Assembly (NCBI GenBank): GCA_019750465.1
Contig: JAIEOP010000147.1
Coordinates: 1-64,000, forward strand
DNA: 64,000 nucleotides
Direction: 5' to 3'
Source of the DNA: Acetobacteraceae bacterium
GTDB lineage: Bacteria; Pseudomonadota; Alphaproteobacteria; Acetobacterales; Acetobacteraceae
Every line of letters begins with the position of its first letter. Within the stretch, counting starts at the first letter, position 1. The translations under genes were made by a program, and so were the position numbers. The notes below the pieces were generated by a model. The model did not search any database and was not told the DNA's origin. It saw nothing but the letters and a program-made list of their open reading frames with translations. Below, piece after piece: positions 16,570-25,498 of the stretch.

Positions 16570-17582
16570 GGCGTCACCACCACCTTGCCCATCACGCGGC
16601 GGTCGCGGATCAGCGCCAGGCCCTCGGCCGCGCCTTCCAGCGGCACGACGCTGTCGATCACCGGCCGCATCTCGCCGCGCTCGATCATGCCGAGCAGCGA
16701 CGAAAAATCCTCATTGTAGAAGCTGTTCGATCCGATCACCTGCAGCTCGAAGGTCCAGATGAAGCGCAGATCCTCCTTCGGATCGAAGCCTGCCGTGGCG
16801 CCGCAGACCAGGATCTTCCCGCCGCGCTTCACGCAGCGCAGGCCCGGCCCCCAGGTGTCGCCGCCGGTGTAGTTGATCAGGACATCGACGCCGCCCTCGT
16901 AGCTGCGGCGCTGCGGCTTGCCGAAGCGCTCGATGGCCCATTTGCTGAAATCGACCTCGTTGTAGTTGATCGCCTCGTCGGCGCCGATCTCCAGCAGGCG
17001 CCGGCACTTCTCGGTGCTGCCGGCGGCCGCGACCACATGCGCGCCGAGCCCCTTGCAGAGCAGCACGCAGCCCGTGCCCACGCCGCCCGAGGCGCCGAGG
17101 ATCAGCACCTTGTCGCCGCGCCTCACCGTGTTGTGCGTCACGATCATGCGGTGCGCCGTGCCGTAGGCCACCGGCAGCGACGCTGCCTGCTCGAAGCTCA
17201 CCGCATCGGGGATGGCGGTGAGCTGGTCGGCGCCGACGAGGCAGTATTCCGCCATGCCGCCGTCCAGCATCTCCCCCATCAGCCCCTTCTTCCGGTTGAT
17301 CGGGTTGACCATGACGCGCTGCCCGGCCTCCCAGCCGGTCACGCCCGGCCCGACCTCGTGCACGGTGCCAGCCATGTCGAGGCCGATCACCACCGGCATC
17401 GGCACCTTGATGCCCGGCATGCCCTTCACGGTGAAGACATCATGGTAGTTGAAGGAGGCGGCGCCGACGCGGATCACCACATGCCCCTCCGCGGCGGTCG
17501 GCTGCGGGTAGTCCTCCTCCAGCGCGAGCTGGTCGAGATCCCCGTGGCTCCGCAGCACCAGGGCGCGCATCGTCCCGGCCAT
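16566..17582 (-). CDS. Zinc-type MDR alcohol dehydrogenase / quinone oxidoreductase-like
   Basis: This 338-residue medium-chain reductase begins MAGTMRALVLRSHGDLDQL. It has SFNYHDVFTVKGMPG, VIGLDMAGTV and the Rossmann motif ILGASGGVGTGCV. It lacks the catalytic Cys and the four structural Cys seen in the enzyme at 8577, so it is nearer the quinone-oxidoreductase/crotonyl-CoA-reductase branch. The ATG at 17580-17582 is the family start. It heads the operon with the thioesterase and acyl-CoA ligase, so an enoyl-CoA substrate is plausible. Confidence 0.87.
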   Translation of the reverse strand: MAGTMRALVLRSHGDLDQLALEEDYPQPTAAEGHVVIRVGAASFNYHDVFTVKGMPGIKVPMPVVIGLDMAGTVHEVGPGVTGWEAGQRVMVNPINRKKGLMGEMLDGGMAEYCLVGADQLTAIPDAVSFEQAASLPVAYGTAHRMIVTHNTVRRGDKVLILGASGGVGTGCVLLCKGLGAHVVAAAGSTEKCRRLLEIGADEAINYNEVDFSKWAIERFGKPQRRSYEGGVDVLINYTGGDTWGPGLRCVKRGGKILVCGATAGFDPKEDLRFIWTFELQVIGSNSFYNEDFSSLLGMIERGEMRPVIDSVVPLEGAAEGLALIRDRRVMGKVVVTP

Positions 17583-17704
17583 TCCTGTCCTCCGTCCGGC
17601 TTTGGCGCCGAGAGTGGGGCAGCGGCCGGAGGGCGTCAAACCCGCGGAATCCGGCCTTGTTGCCGGGCACGAAGCGGGACAAGCTTCGCCCAGGGAGCAG
17701 CGGG

Positions 17705-18460
17705 ATGGACCAGACGGAGCAGATCGCCGCGCTGCGGCGCATGATTGGCGAGGCAAGCGGCGCCGTGGTGTTCACCGGCGCCGGCATCAGCACGGAATCG
17801 GGCATCCCCGACTTCCGCAGCCCGGGCGGCATCTGGCAGCAGATGCGGCCGATCCACTACCAGGATTTCGTCGCCTCGGCCGAGGCGCGGCGCGAGGCCT
17901 GGCGCCGCCGCTTCGTCCAGGACCCTACCCTGCGGGCAGCCGAGCCGAACCGCGGCCACCGCGCCGTCGCCCGCCTGGTGCGGGAAGGCAAGGTCACGGC
18001 CGTGATCACCCAGAACATCGACGGGCTGCACCAGGCCAGCGGCGTGCCGGACCGCCAGGTCATCGAGTTGCACGGCAACACCACCTACGCCACCTGCCTC
18101 GACTGCGCCGAGCGTTACGAGATCGGGGATCTGCGCGCCGCCTTCGAGCGCGACGGCGACGTGCATGACTGCCGCGCCTGCGGCGGGCTGATCAAGACCG
18201 CGACCATCTCCTTCGGCCAGCAGATGCCGGAGGTGCCGATGCTGCGCGCCACCCTGGCCATCGAGGCCTGCGACCTCTGCATCGTGCTGGGCTCCTCGCT
18301 GGTGGTCTATCCGGCGGCGGGCTTCCCCGAGACGGCGAAGCGCCGCGGCGCCAGGCTGGCCATCGTGAACCGCGAGGAGACGGGGCTCGACGCCATCGCC
18401 GACCTGGTGATCCATCGCGGCATCGGCGACGTGCTGGGCGAGGCGGTGGGGGTGAACTGA
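17705..18460 (+). CDS. NAD-dependent protein deacylase (sirtuin, SIR2 family)
   Basis: This 251-residue sirtuin has the NAD-binding motifs FTGAGISTESGIPDFRS at residues 23-39 and TQNIDGLHQ at 102-110. The catalytic His123 is in ELHGN. The zinc module has Cys131/134 and Cys156/159. It removes acyl groups from lysine using NAD. The presence of all four zinc cysteines supports an active enzyme. The ATG at 17705 follows GGAGCAGCGGG. Targets are unknown; the acyl-CoA ligase operon on the opposite strand is a tempting but unproven partner, since sirtuins often regulate such ligases. Confidence 0.93.
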   Translation: MDQTEQIAALRRMIGEASGAVVFTGAGISTESGIPDFRSPGGIWQQMRPIHYQDFVASAEARREAWRRRFVQDPTLRAAEPNRGHRAVARLVREGKVTAVITQNIDGLHQASGVPDRQVIELHGNTTYATCLDCAERYEIGDLRAAFERDGDVHDCRACGGLIKTATISFGQQMPEVPMLRATLAIEACDLCIVLGSSLVVYPAAGFPETAKRRGARLAIVNREETGLDAIADLVIHRGIGDVLGEAVGVN

Positions 18461-18559
18461 GGACGCGGCGGCACGCCCGGCACGTCCTTGTGGGCCCTGA
18501 TCCGGCCATGACGAACCAGGAGAGCAGCGCGGGCCGTCGCCTGCGCCACGAGGAGACCG

Positions 18560-19465
18560 ATGATGCGACTGGGTGTGATGATGCCGCTGGGCGATATCGG
18601 CGGCTACCCGCGGACGGTGCGCGAATTCGCCCTCGCCGCGGAGGAGATCGGCTTCACCAACCTCGGCCTGCCCGACCACGTGCTGGGCGGCAACCCGGCT
18701 GCCGCGACGCCGGGGCCGGAGCAGCGCTCGCTCTCCTCAGGCCTGTACCATGATCCCTTCGTCGCCTTCGGCTACCTGGCCGCCCTGTGCCGGCCGACGA
18801 CGGAGTTCTCCACCCAGGTGCTGATCCTGGCGCAGCGCCAGGCCGCGCTGGTGGCGAAGCAGGCGGCCTGCCTCGACGTGCTGTGCGAGGGGCGGTTCCG
18901 GCTCGGCGTCGGCGTCGGCTGGAACCCGGTGGAGTTCACCGGGCTGAACGAGAACTTCCACAACCGCGGCCGCCGCAGCGTGGAGCAGGTGGTGGTGATG
19001 CAGAAGCTCTGGGCCGACCCCTACGTCTCCTTCGAGGGCAAGTGGCACCGCATCGAGGATGCCGGGATCAACCCCCTGCCGGTGCGCCGCAGCATTCCCG
19101 TCTGGTTCGGCGGTCATGTCGAGCAGACGCTGGAGCGCATCGCCACGATCGGCGACGGCTGGATCATGAACGCCTACCCGCCGGGCCGCGAGATCGAGGC
19201 CGAATGGGGCAAGATCCGCGGCATGGCAGAGCGCGCCGGGCGCGATCCGGCCGCCATCGGCCTCGAGGTCTGGATCAGCGGCGGGGCCGGCGACGAGCGG
19301 AGCTGGGCGGAGGAGGCGCGCTACTGGAAGCGCCAGGGCGCGACGCACCTGACGCTGACCAACACCTTCGGCCGCCGGCACCACAAGCGCATCGCCGGCA
19401 GGACCATGGCCGATCATCTCGCGGCGATGCGGCGGTTCCAGGCCGCGGTGGCGGACGCGCTGTGA
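18560..19465 (+). CDS. LLM class F420/FMN-dependent oxidoreductase
   Basis: This 301-residue luciferase-like enzyme begins MMRLGVMMPLGDIGGYPRT. It has GFTNLGLPDHVLGG, EFSTQVLILAQRQ and GRFRLGVGVGWNPVEF. It carries RSIPVWFGGH later, the pattern of the TIGR03619-type F420-dependent group. ATG codons at 18560 and 18563 are both possible, with GAGGAG just before them. Its TGA overlaps the GTG start of a second LLM gene (GTGA at 19462-19465), so the two paralogues are coupled. Confidence 0.88.
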   Translation: MMRLGVMMPLGDIGGYPRTVREFALAAEEIGFTNLGLPDHVLGGNPAAATPGPEQRSLSSGLYHDPFVAFGYLAALCRPTTEFSTQVLILAQRQAALVAKQAACLDVLCEGRFRLGVGVGWNPVEFTGLNENFHNRGRRSVEQVVVMQKLWADPYVSFEGKWHRIEDAGINPLPVRRSIPVWFGGHVEQTLERIATIGDGWIMNAYPPGREIEAEWGKIRGMAERAGRDPAAIGLEVWISGGAGDERSWAEEARYWKRQGATHLTLTNTFGRRHHKRIAGRTMADHLAAMRRFQAAVADAL

Positions 19466-20430
19466 CCGGCGCCGCGGCGGGGCGGCACATCGCCGTCGGT
19501 CTCGGCCTGGCGGAGTTCCCCTTCGCCGCCGTGGCCGGTTTCTGGCGCTGGGTCGATCTCTGCGAGGGGGGCGGGGTGGACAGCCTGTGGCAGACCGACC
19601 GCCTGATCAGCCGCGAGCCGATCCTGGAATGCATGGCGGCGATGGCGGCGATCGCCGGCCGCACGCGCCGCGTGAAATTCGGCATGAACGTGGTGTCGCT
19701 CGCCATGCGCGACCCCGTGGTGCTGGCCAAGCAGTGCGCGACGATCGACGCGCTGTCGGAGGGGCGGCTGCTGCCCGGCTTCGGCATCGGTAGCCCGCTG
19801 GCGCCGGAATGGCAGGCCATGGCGCTCGACGTGAAGGAACGCGGCCGCCGCACCGACGAGGCCCTGGAGGTGATCCGCCTGCTCTGGACCGGGGAGCGGG
19901 TGGATTTCACGGGGCGGCACTACACCCTGCGCGGCGCCTCCATCGCGCCCGTGCCGGCGCAGGCGGAGCTGCCGATGTGGATCGGCGGCTCCTCCGACGC
20001 GGCGGTCAGGCGCACCGCGCGCAGCGGCACCGGCTGGCAGGGCGGGCCGGAGACGCCGGCGGAGGCGGGCGCGGTGATCGCCGGCATCAAGGCAGCCCTG
20101 CCGGAGGCCGGCCGGACCATCGAGGAGGACCACTACGGCGCCGCCTTCGCCTACCGCTTCGGTTCCGCCGACGATCCGGGCGTCGCACGCGCGATGGAAA
20201 GCTATCGCCGCCGCACCGGCCGCGATCCGTCCGAGCGCTTCGTCGTCGGCGGGGCGGAGCAGGTGCTCGCGCGCATCGCGGACTACGTGGCGGCGGGGGT
20301 GTCCAAGTTCATCCTGCGCCCGGCGGCGTCGGGCGAGGAGGAGATGCTGACGCAGTCACGCCTGCTGATCGAGCAGGTGCTGCCGGCCGTAGCCGCGCGC
20401 TGGCCCCGGCCGCGGAAGGTCGCGGCCTAG
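19462..20430 (+). CDS. LLM class flavin-dependent oxidoreductase (second of coupled pair)
   Basis: The 322-residue protein starts at GTG 19462 inside the stop of the preceding gene. It shows GLGLAEFPF, SLWQTDRLI, RRVKFGMNVVSLAMRDPVVLA, LLPGFGIGSPL and ELPMWIGGSSDAA, all LLM hallmarks. It is clearly paralogous to, but diverged from, its upstream partner. The TAG stop lies in the left terminus of the 104-bp repeat at 20429-20532. Substrate unknown. Confidence 0.87.
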   Translation: MTGAAAGRHIAVGLGLAEFPFAAVAGFWRWVDLCEGGGVDSLWQTDRLISREPILECMAAMAAIAGRTRRVKFGMNVVSLAMRDPVVLAKQCATIDALSEGRLLPGFGIGSPLAPEWQAMALDVKERGRRTDEALEVIRLLWTGERVDFTGRHYTLRGASIAPVPAQAELPMWIGGSSDAAVRRTARSGTGWQGGPETPAEAGAVIAGIKAALPEAGRTIEEDHYGAAFAYRFGSADDPGVARAMESYRRRTGRDPSERFVVGGAEQVLARIADYVAAGVSKFILRPAASGEEEMLTQSRLLIEQVLPAVAARWPRPRKVAA

Positions 20431-20532
20431 AGCGTATTGCGTTCGCGTGCGCTTACGCAACACGCTCCAGCCTTTGCTGGGTCGCGGGATTCAGCGTTTG
20501 CGGCGATTCTGCCTCAGCGCATCCCGCTCTAG
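20429..20532. repeat. 104-bp dispersed repeat, copy 1
   Basis: This element is 104 bp long and about 93% identical (7 differences) to 31547-31650. Both copies begin AGAGCG and end CGCTCTAG, so the ends are inverted. The first 40 bases form an imperfect hairpin (about 12 of 13 paired positions here). It lies exactly between convergent genes. The TAG stop of the rightward LLM gene and the TAG stop of the leftward 49-residue gene both fall in its terminal CTAG sequences. It may be a MITE-like element and could also act as a bidirectional terminator. Confidence 0.85.
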
Positions 20533-20678
20533 CGATCGTCGCGCGATTGGTCCTGGATGCGCCTCGCCTCCTCCTGGCGACTGCGCCGCGCGTTGTTCTG
20601 CCGGATCTCGCGCGCGAGCATGAACACCATGACGACACCGAACAGGATGACGAGCGCGGTGACCCAGGCCGGCGCCAT
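20529..20678 (-). CDS. Small single-pass membrane protein, 49 residues
   Basis: The ATG at 20676-20678 is three bases after the stop of the isochorismatase-fold gene, and CGGAGCTGAGCC precedes it as a possible ribosome-binding site. The product begins MAPAWVTALVILFGVVMVFM, one transmembrane helix, followed by a strongly charged cytoplasmic tail REIRQNNARRSRQEEARRIQ. The stop TAG is supplied by the end of the 104-bp repeat. Position at the end of the transporter operon suggests co-expression. No family is recognised. Confidence 0.6.
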   Translation of the reverse strand: MAPAWVTALVILFGVVMVFMLAREIRQNNARRSRQEEARRIQDQSRDDR

Positions 20679-20681
20679 GGC

Positions 20682-21350
20682 TCAGCTCCGGATCGCGGTG
20701 AGCTCCGCGGCGACCTCCTCCACCGGCAGCACGTCCGCGTACTTCACCGCCATGTCATAGAGATTCGCGAAGTGCGGGCTCTCGTGCCTGTCGGCGACGC
20801 ACTCGATGGGCACGACCATGCGGAAGCCGCAGGACAACCCCTCCACCACCGTCGCCCGCACGCATCCGGAGGTGGAACCGCCCGTCACCACCACCGTGTC
20901 CACGCCGTGGAAGGCCAGCAGCGAGCGCAGGTTGGTCTCGAAGAAGGACGAGGCCATGCGCTTGCGCATCACCACATCGCCCGCCGCCACGTCCAGCCGC
21001 GGATCGAGCGCCGCGCGGGGCGAGCCTTCCTTGATGTTCTGCAGGCTGTCCGGCGTATCGGTGCGCGTGCCCCAGACGCCGCAGTCCGATCCGTCCGGCA
21101 GGTAGGCCACGTAGGTCCACACCACCGGCAGGCCGCGTGCGCGGCACAGCGCCGCCAGGTTGTTGACATGCTCGGCCTGGCGCGGGTCGGTCTCATAGGC
21201 CGTCGCGGGGAAGGTCGCCGGCTCCGTGTAGGCGCGCTGCAGGTCGACGTTCACCAGCGCGGGCCGGCGGCCGAAGCCGAAGCGCGGCCGTCGCGGCCCG
21301 GCCAGCAGCGCCCCGAACATCTGCCGCGCGGTGAGGCTGCTTTCCTGCAT
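20682..21350 (-). CDS. Isochorismatase-fold cysteine hydrolase (N-carbamoylsarcosine amidase-like)
   Basis: The 222-residue protein has the Asp-Lys-Cys triad of the isochorismatase superfamily: Asp36 in VNVDLQRAY, Lys130 in RKRMASSF and Cys163 in TGGSTSGCVRAT. The C-terminal pattern SGCVRAT followed by VADRHESPHFANLYD is closest to N-carbamoylsarcosine amidase-type amidohydrolases, though RutB is in the same fold. It probably hydrolyses a carbamoyl or amide bond. It is the penultimate gene of the RutA-like/ABC operon, 35 bases downstream of the solute-binding protein, so its substrate is likely what the importer brings in or the oxygenase forms. Confidence 0.85.
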   Translation of the reverse strand: MQESSLTARQMFGALLAGPRRPRFGFGRRPALVNVDLQRAYTEPATFPATAYETDPRQAEHVNNLAALCRARGLPVVWTYVAYLPDGSDCGVWGTRTDTPDSLQNIKEGSPRAALDPRLDVAAGDVVMRKRMASSFFETNLRSLLAFHGVDTVVVTGGSTSGCVRATVVEGLSCGFRMVVPIECVADRHESPHFANLYDMAVKYADVLPVEEVAAELTAIRS

Positions 21351-21385
21351 GACCTTCCTCCGGCTCGACCCAGGCGGCGCCTGCG

Positions 21386-22546
21386 CTACGCCGCCAGGAA
21401 CTCGTTCCACTTCTCGGTGTAGTATTCGAGGTTCTTCGGACGCGTGTTCCACACATAGACCTTCGCGGTGCGGTCGCCGAGCGACCCGCCATCCCGCCCC
21501 TTGCCCTCATAGACCGATTCGATCAACGCCGGATCGAGGTAGGGGCGGAAAGTGTCCACGGTGGAGTAGTAGCCGATCTCCGACTGACGCGCCCCGGCGA
21601 AGCCGTCCATCCAGAAATTCAGCCACTCGTAGGCGAGATCGATGTCCCGGCAATTGTGGCTGATCGCCTGGCCGACGCACCAGGCGCGGTAGCCCTCCTT
21701 GGCCACGGCGTAGCGCACGGGAATGCCCTTGCCGGCGACCTCGACGACAACCGGCCACCAGGCGTCGGCGATCACCACCTCCTGTGCCGCCATCAGGTTC
21801 ACCAGCTCGCCATAGGCGCGCCACAGGGCGCGGAAATGACCCTCCCGCTTCTTCTCGATGAGGAAGGCGACGACGGTGTCGACCTCCTTGTCCGTCAGGC
21901 CGGTGGGATTGGTCTCCGGCGGCAGCAGGCCGAGCGCCTTCATCCCCAGCGCCGCATCCAGCATGCCCAGCCAGTCGATCCCGAACAGGGCGACGCGGCC
22001 GCGGTACTTCGGATTGAACAGCTCGCCCCAGGAGAGCTCGTTGTCCGGCGCATCCACGAAGGCGCTGTTGTAGCCGATGGAATCCATCTGGAAGAACATG
22101 GGCGCGTAGGTGGTCCGGCTGCGGCCCTCGTCGATGTACATGGTCCGGCCCGGATTGGCGCCGAGGCCGAGCGGCGAGGTCGGGCTGGCGCGGCCCTCGC
22201 GCAGCAGCGGATGCAGCTTGTCCCAGTTGCGCAGCCGCGTGGTGTCCACGGGCTGGATCAGCTTCTCCTCCCAGGCGAAGAGCGAGAAGGGTGCATCCAG
22301 CGTCGCGCAGTCCACCTGCGCGACCCGCAGCCGATCGACCCGCGCCTGGGTGGAGGGATTGAGCCAGGGCCGCGGGGTCACGCGGGTGCGGCGCTGGAAT
22401 TCGCGCAGGATCGGCTCGCGCATGTCGAAGCTCGCGCCGGCGAGGTTGATGGTGCGCGATTGCGCCATCACCGGCGGGATGTGGAACGCGGGCGCGCCAA
22501 GGCCGGCGGCGGCGCCCCCGATCAGGTGGCGGCGGCTGATGGGCAT
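21386..22546 (-). CDS. ABC transporter extracellular solute-binding protein (PotD/spermidine-type)
   Basis: The 386-residue protein begins MPISRRHLIGGAAAGLGAPAF, a twin-arginine-like signal peptide with cleavage expected near VMAQS. The mature domain carries PMFFQMDSIGYNSAFV, WGELFNPKYRGRVAL and the late TVDTFRPYLDP, typical of family 1/PotD-like receptors. It belongs with the two permeases and ATPase immediately upstream in transcription. The start ATG at 22544-22546 is fixed by the signal peptide. Ligand class cannot be set by eye; polyamine, amide or pyrimidine-derived compounds are candidates. Confidence 0.9.
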   Translation of the reverse strand: MPISRRHLIGGAAAGLGAPAFHIPPVMAQSRTINLAGASFDMREPILREFQRRTRVTPRPWLNPSTQARVDRLRVAQVDCATLDAPFSLFAWEEKLIQPVDTTRLRNWDKLHPLLREGRASPTSPLGLGANPGRTMYIDEGRSRTTYAPMFFQMDSIGYNSAFVDAPDNELSWGELFNPKYRGRVALFGIDWLGMLDAALGMKALGLLPPETNPTGLTDKEVDTVVAFLIEKKREGHFRALWRAYGELVNLMAAQEVVIADAWWPVVVEVAGKGIPVRYAVAKEGYRAWCVGQAISHNCRDIDLAYEWLNFWMDGFAGARQSEIGYYSTVDTFRPYLDPALIESVYEGKGRDGGSLGDRTAKVYVWNTRPKNLEYYTEKWNEFLAA

Positions 22547-22616
22547 GTCGTGGCTCCCCTCGGGTTCGGTCGGTTGGTCCGGCCGTGCGGGGGCGTTGTC
22601 CGTCCCTGGTACCGAT

Positions 22617-23489
22617 CTACCTGCGCTGCGCGCGCCGCAATCCCCAGAGCGCAAAGGTGCAGGCGAGAATGGCCAGCAGCGAGGTCACCGTGGTGGCCGC
22701 GCCGATGGCAAAGAGTTCCGGCGTCAACTGCCGGTCGAGCTGCGCCATCACCGCCAGCGGCAGGGTGATGTCGGCGCCCGTGGTGAACATGCTGCGGGCG
22801 AACTCGTCATAGGACAGCGAGAAGCCGAACAGCAGCGACCCGATCACGCCGGGCAGCACGATCGGCAGGGTGATCCGGCGGAAGGCGGTCCAGCGGCTGG
22901 CGCCGAGGGTGAGCGCCGCCTCCTCCAGCTTCGGGTCGAAGCGGTTGAAGATCGCCAGCATGGTCAGGAAGCCGAAGGGCAGCGTCCAGGAGACGTGCAC
23001 GAGGAAGGCGGTGGTGTTCCAGGCCGTCTCGATGCCGAGGATGCGGCAGACCAGCGCGAAGCCGAAGCCCACCAGAAGGCCGGGCGCCATGATGCCGAGC
23101 AGGATCAGGTAGAAGAACAGGCCTTGCCCGCGGAACCGCCCGCGCATCGCCTGGGCCGAGGCGACCGAGAGCAGGCAGGTGGTCACCGCGCAGGCGATGG
23201 CCAGCACGAAGGACCGTCCCAGCGGGGGCTTGAAATCGTTCATGATCGAGGCGTCCCAGAGCTCGCGGTACCAGTGCAGCGAGACGCCGTTCATCGGGAA
23301 GGTCGTGCCGCCGGTCGGGCCGCTGAACGACAGCAGCGAGAGCGTCAGGATCGGCAGCCACTGGTACAGCAGGAAGCCGACCGTGAGCGTGCCCAGCACC
23401 CAGGCGGTCAGGCGCGAGCGGGCGCGGTGATCGAGCAGCGGCCGCCGCGCGGCGCGTGCCCGGCCGGGCGCGTAGGCAGTCCCGTCCAT
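22617..23489 (-). CDS. ABC transporter permease (PotC-type)
   Basis: The 290-residue inner-membrane protein has about six hydrophobic segments and the EAA-type cytoplasmic loop EEAALTLGASRWTAFRRITLP. N-terminal periplasmic loop FPMNGVSLHWYRELWD is characteristic of PotC-like subunits. It starts two bases after the stop of the partner permease, so the genes are tightly linked. It forms the channel with the product of 23492-24358 and is energised by the ATPase at 24355-25485. Confidence 0.92.
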   Translation of the reverse strand: MDGTAYAPGRARAARRPLLDHRARSRLTAWVLGTLTVGFLLYQWLPILTLSLLSFSGPTGGTTFPMNGVSLHWYRELWDASIMNDFKPPLGRSFVLAIACAVTTCLLSVASAQAMRGRFRGQGLFFYLILLGIMAPGLLVGFGFALVCRILGIETAWNTTAFLVHVSWTLPFGFLTMLAIFNRFDPKLEEAALTLGASRWTAFRRITLPIVLPGVIGSLLFGFSLSYDEFARSMFTTGADITLPLAVMAQLDRQLTPELFAIGAATTVTSLLAILACTFALWGLRRAQRR

Positions 23490-23491
23490 CG

Positions 23492-24358
23492 TCAGGTCGC
23501 CCCCAGCCGGCGCACATCCACCACGCGCAGCGCCGCGGCGACGCCGGCCAGCATGCAGAGCATCAGCAGCACCGCGACCACCGCCGCGGCGCGGATCTGC
23601 GCGCCCTCGTAGAAGTTGATCACGAGGTTCGGCAGCAGCGCGATCTTGTTGCCGCCGATCGTCTGCACCGTGGCGAAGTCCGCCATGACATTGAGGAAGA
23701 CCAGCACCTGGCCGATGACCACGCCCGGCAGGGTCAGCGGGAAGATCACGCGCCGGAACACGGTGACCGGCTCCGCCTTCAGGGTCATCGCCGCCTCGAG
23801 CAGGGCGGGCGGGATCTGCGCCAGCATGTACACCACGGGCCCGCTCGCCATCAGCGTATAGAGCGAGACCTGCGCCATGGAGATGCCGGTGCGCGAGTAG
23901 AGGAAGACCTCCACCGGCTTCTCGGCCAGGCCCGTCGCCAGCAGCGCCTGGTTGATCACGCCGTTGACGCCAAGGAAGGGCACCCAGGCGATCGCGCGGA
24001 TCAGCGCGCTGGTCCAGAACGGGATGACGAAGGCCAGGAACAGCACGGTGCGCCAGCCCGGGCTGCGCACCTTCACCACCAGGAAATAGGCGATGCAGTA
24101 GCCGAGCACGCCGCAGATCAGCATCATCGTGGCGGTGTGGCGCAGCGTCTCAAGCACGAGGGCCAGGTAGGTCCGGTTGGCGAAGAAGCGCTGGTAGTTG
24201 TCGAGGCTCAGCGGGCTGTCGGGGGAGAAGGCGCGGCCGCCCCAGAACGAGACCCAGACGATCATGCCGACCGGCACCACCACCGCGGCCATCATCCAAA
24301 GCGTCGCGGGCAGGGCGAGCCAGTAGGCGGCGGGGGAGCCGGGGCGGATGCTGCTCAC
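23492..24358 (-). CDS. ABC transporter permease (PotB-type)
   Basis: This 288-residue membrane protein has six predicted helices, PAAYWLALPATLWMMAAVVV at the N-terminus, and the EAA loop LLEAAMTLKAEPVTVFRRVI. The arrangement matches PotB, the partner of PotC in polyamine-type importers. The ATG overlaps the stop of the ATPase gene by four bases (24355-24358). Confidence 0.92.
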   Translation of the reverse strand: MSSIRPGSPAAYWLALPATLWMMAAVVVPVGMIVWVSFWGGRAFSPDSPLSLDNYQRFFANRTYLALVLETLRHTATMMLICGVLGYCIAYFLVVKVRSPGWRTVLFLAFVIPFWTSALIRAIAWVPFLGVNGVINQALLATGLAEKPVEVFLYSRTGISMAQVSLYTLMASGPVVYMLAQIPPALLEAAMTLKAEPVTVFRRVIFPLTLPGVVIGQVLVFLNVMADFATVQTIGGNKIALLPNLVINFYEGAQIRAAAVVAVLLMLCMLAGVAAALRVVDVRRLGAT

Positions 24359-25485
24359 GCCGGCACCACCTCGCGTGCCGGCGCGGCGGAGGACGCCGGT
24401 GCCGCTTCCTCGGGAACGGCGTGCAGGACGCAGTCCTCCGCCGCCCAGCCGATCTCGGCCGCCTCGCCCTGGCGCAGCCAGGCGGGCTCCGCGCCGAACT
24501 GGTCGAGCTTCAGCAGCGCGCCGCCGGCGCGTTCCAGGATGTAGCGGCGGATCGAACCGAAGTACTCGACGGTCACGCAGCGCACGGCAAGGCGGTTCGC
24601 ATGCGCCGCCGCGGCCGGCCCGATGCGCTCGGCGCGCACGGAGAAGCTGGCGGCGCTGCCGGGCGCACGCGATGCACCCGGCACCAGGAAGCTGCCCGCC
24701 TCCCCGGCGATGCGCAGCATGCCGCCCTCGGCGCCGGCGATCCTGCCGTGGAAGCTGTTGTTGCCCTGCACGAAGCCGGCGACGAAGGGCGTGCGCGGAC
24801 GATGGAGGATGTCCTCCGGCGCGCCCTGCTGCTCGATGCGTGCGTGGTTCATCACCACCACATGGTCGCCGAGCGAGAAGGCCTCGTTCTGGTCGTGCGT
24901 CACCCAGATGAAGCTGATGCCGACGCGGCGCTGCAGCTGCTTGAGCTCGATCATCACGGTCTCGCGCAGGGAGTAGTCGAGCGCGCCGATCGGCTCGTCG
25001 AGCAGCAGGATCCGCGGCTCGGTGATCATGGCGCGCGCGAGCGCCACGCGCTGGCGCTGCCCGCCCGAAAGGCTGGCCGGCTTGCGATCGGCCAGCGCGG
25101 TGATCTCGAACGCCGCCAGCACCTCGGCCACGCGGGCGGCGATCTCCGCCCTGGGCTTGCGCAGCATCTCCAGGCCGAAGCCAACCTGCCGCGCCACCGT
25201 CATGTGCGGAAAGAGGGCGAAGTCCTGGAACATCATGGCGATGTCGCGCCGCCAGGGCGGATCGCGTGTCACCTCCCGGCCGCCGATGAGGATGTCGCCG
25301 CCATCGGGCTCCTCGAGGCCGGCGACGCAGCGCAGCGTGGTGGTCTTGCCGCAGCCGGAGGGGCCGAGCAGGCAGACGAACTGCCCCTTGCCCACCTGCA
25401 GCGAAACGCCGTCCACGGCGGTGAAGCCGCCGTAGCGCTTGCGGAGCGAACGGATCTCGAGGTCGAGCTGCGGCAGGCGATCCAT
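24355..25485 (-). CDS. ABC transporter ATP-binding protein (PotA-type)
   Basis: The 376-residue ATPase has Walker A GPSGCGKTT at residues 41-49, the signature LSGGQRQRVALARAM, Walker B ILLLDEPIGALD and the H-loop WVTHDQNEA. A C-terminal TOBE-like regulatory domain covers about residues 250-350. It powers the two permeases encoded downstream. It lies 13 bases after the RutA-like gene. All motifs are intact. Confidence 0.93.
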   Translation of the reverse strand: MDRLPQLDLEIRSLRKRYGGFTAVDGVSLQVGKGQFVCLLGPSGCGKTTTLRCVAGLEEPDGGDILIGGREVTRDPPWRRDIAMMFQDFALFPHMTVARQVGFGLEMLRKPRAEIAARVAEVLAAFEITALADRKPASLSGGQRQRVALARAMITEPRILLLDEPIGALDYSLRETVMIELKQLQRRVGISFIWVTHDQNEAFSLGDHVVVMNHARIEQQGAPEDILHRPRTPFVAGFVQGNNSFHGRIAGAEGGMLRIAGEAGSFLVPGASRAPGSAASFSVRAERIGPAAAAHANRLAVRCVTVEYFGSIRRYILERAGGALLKLDQFGAEPAWLRQGEAAEIGWAAEDCVLHAVPEEAAPASSAAPAREVVPA

Positions 25486-25498
25486 GGTGGATCCCGCC

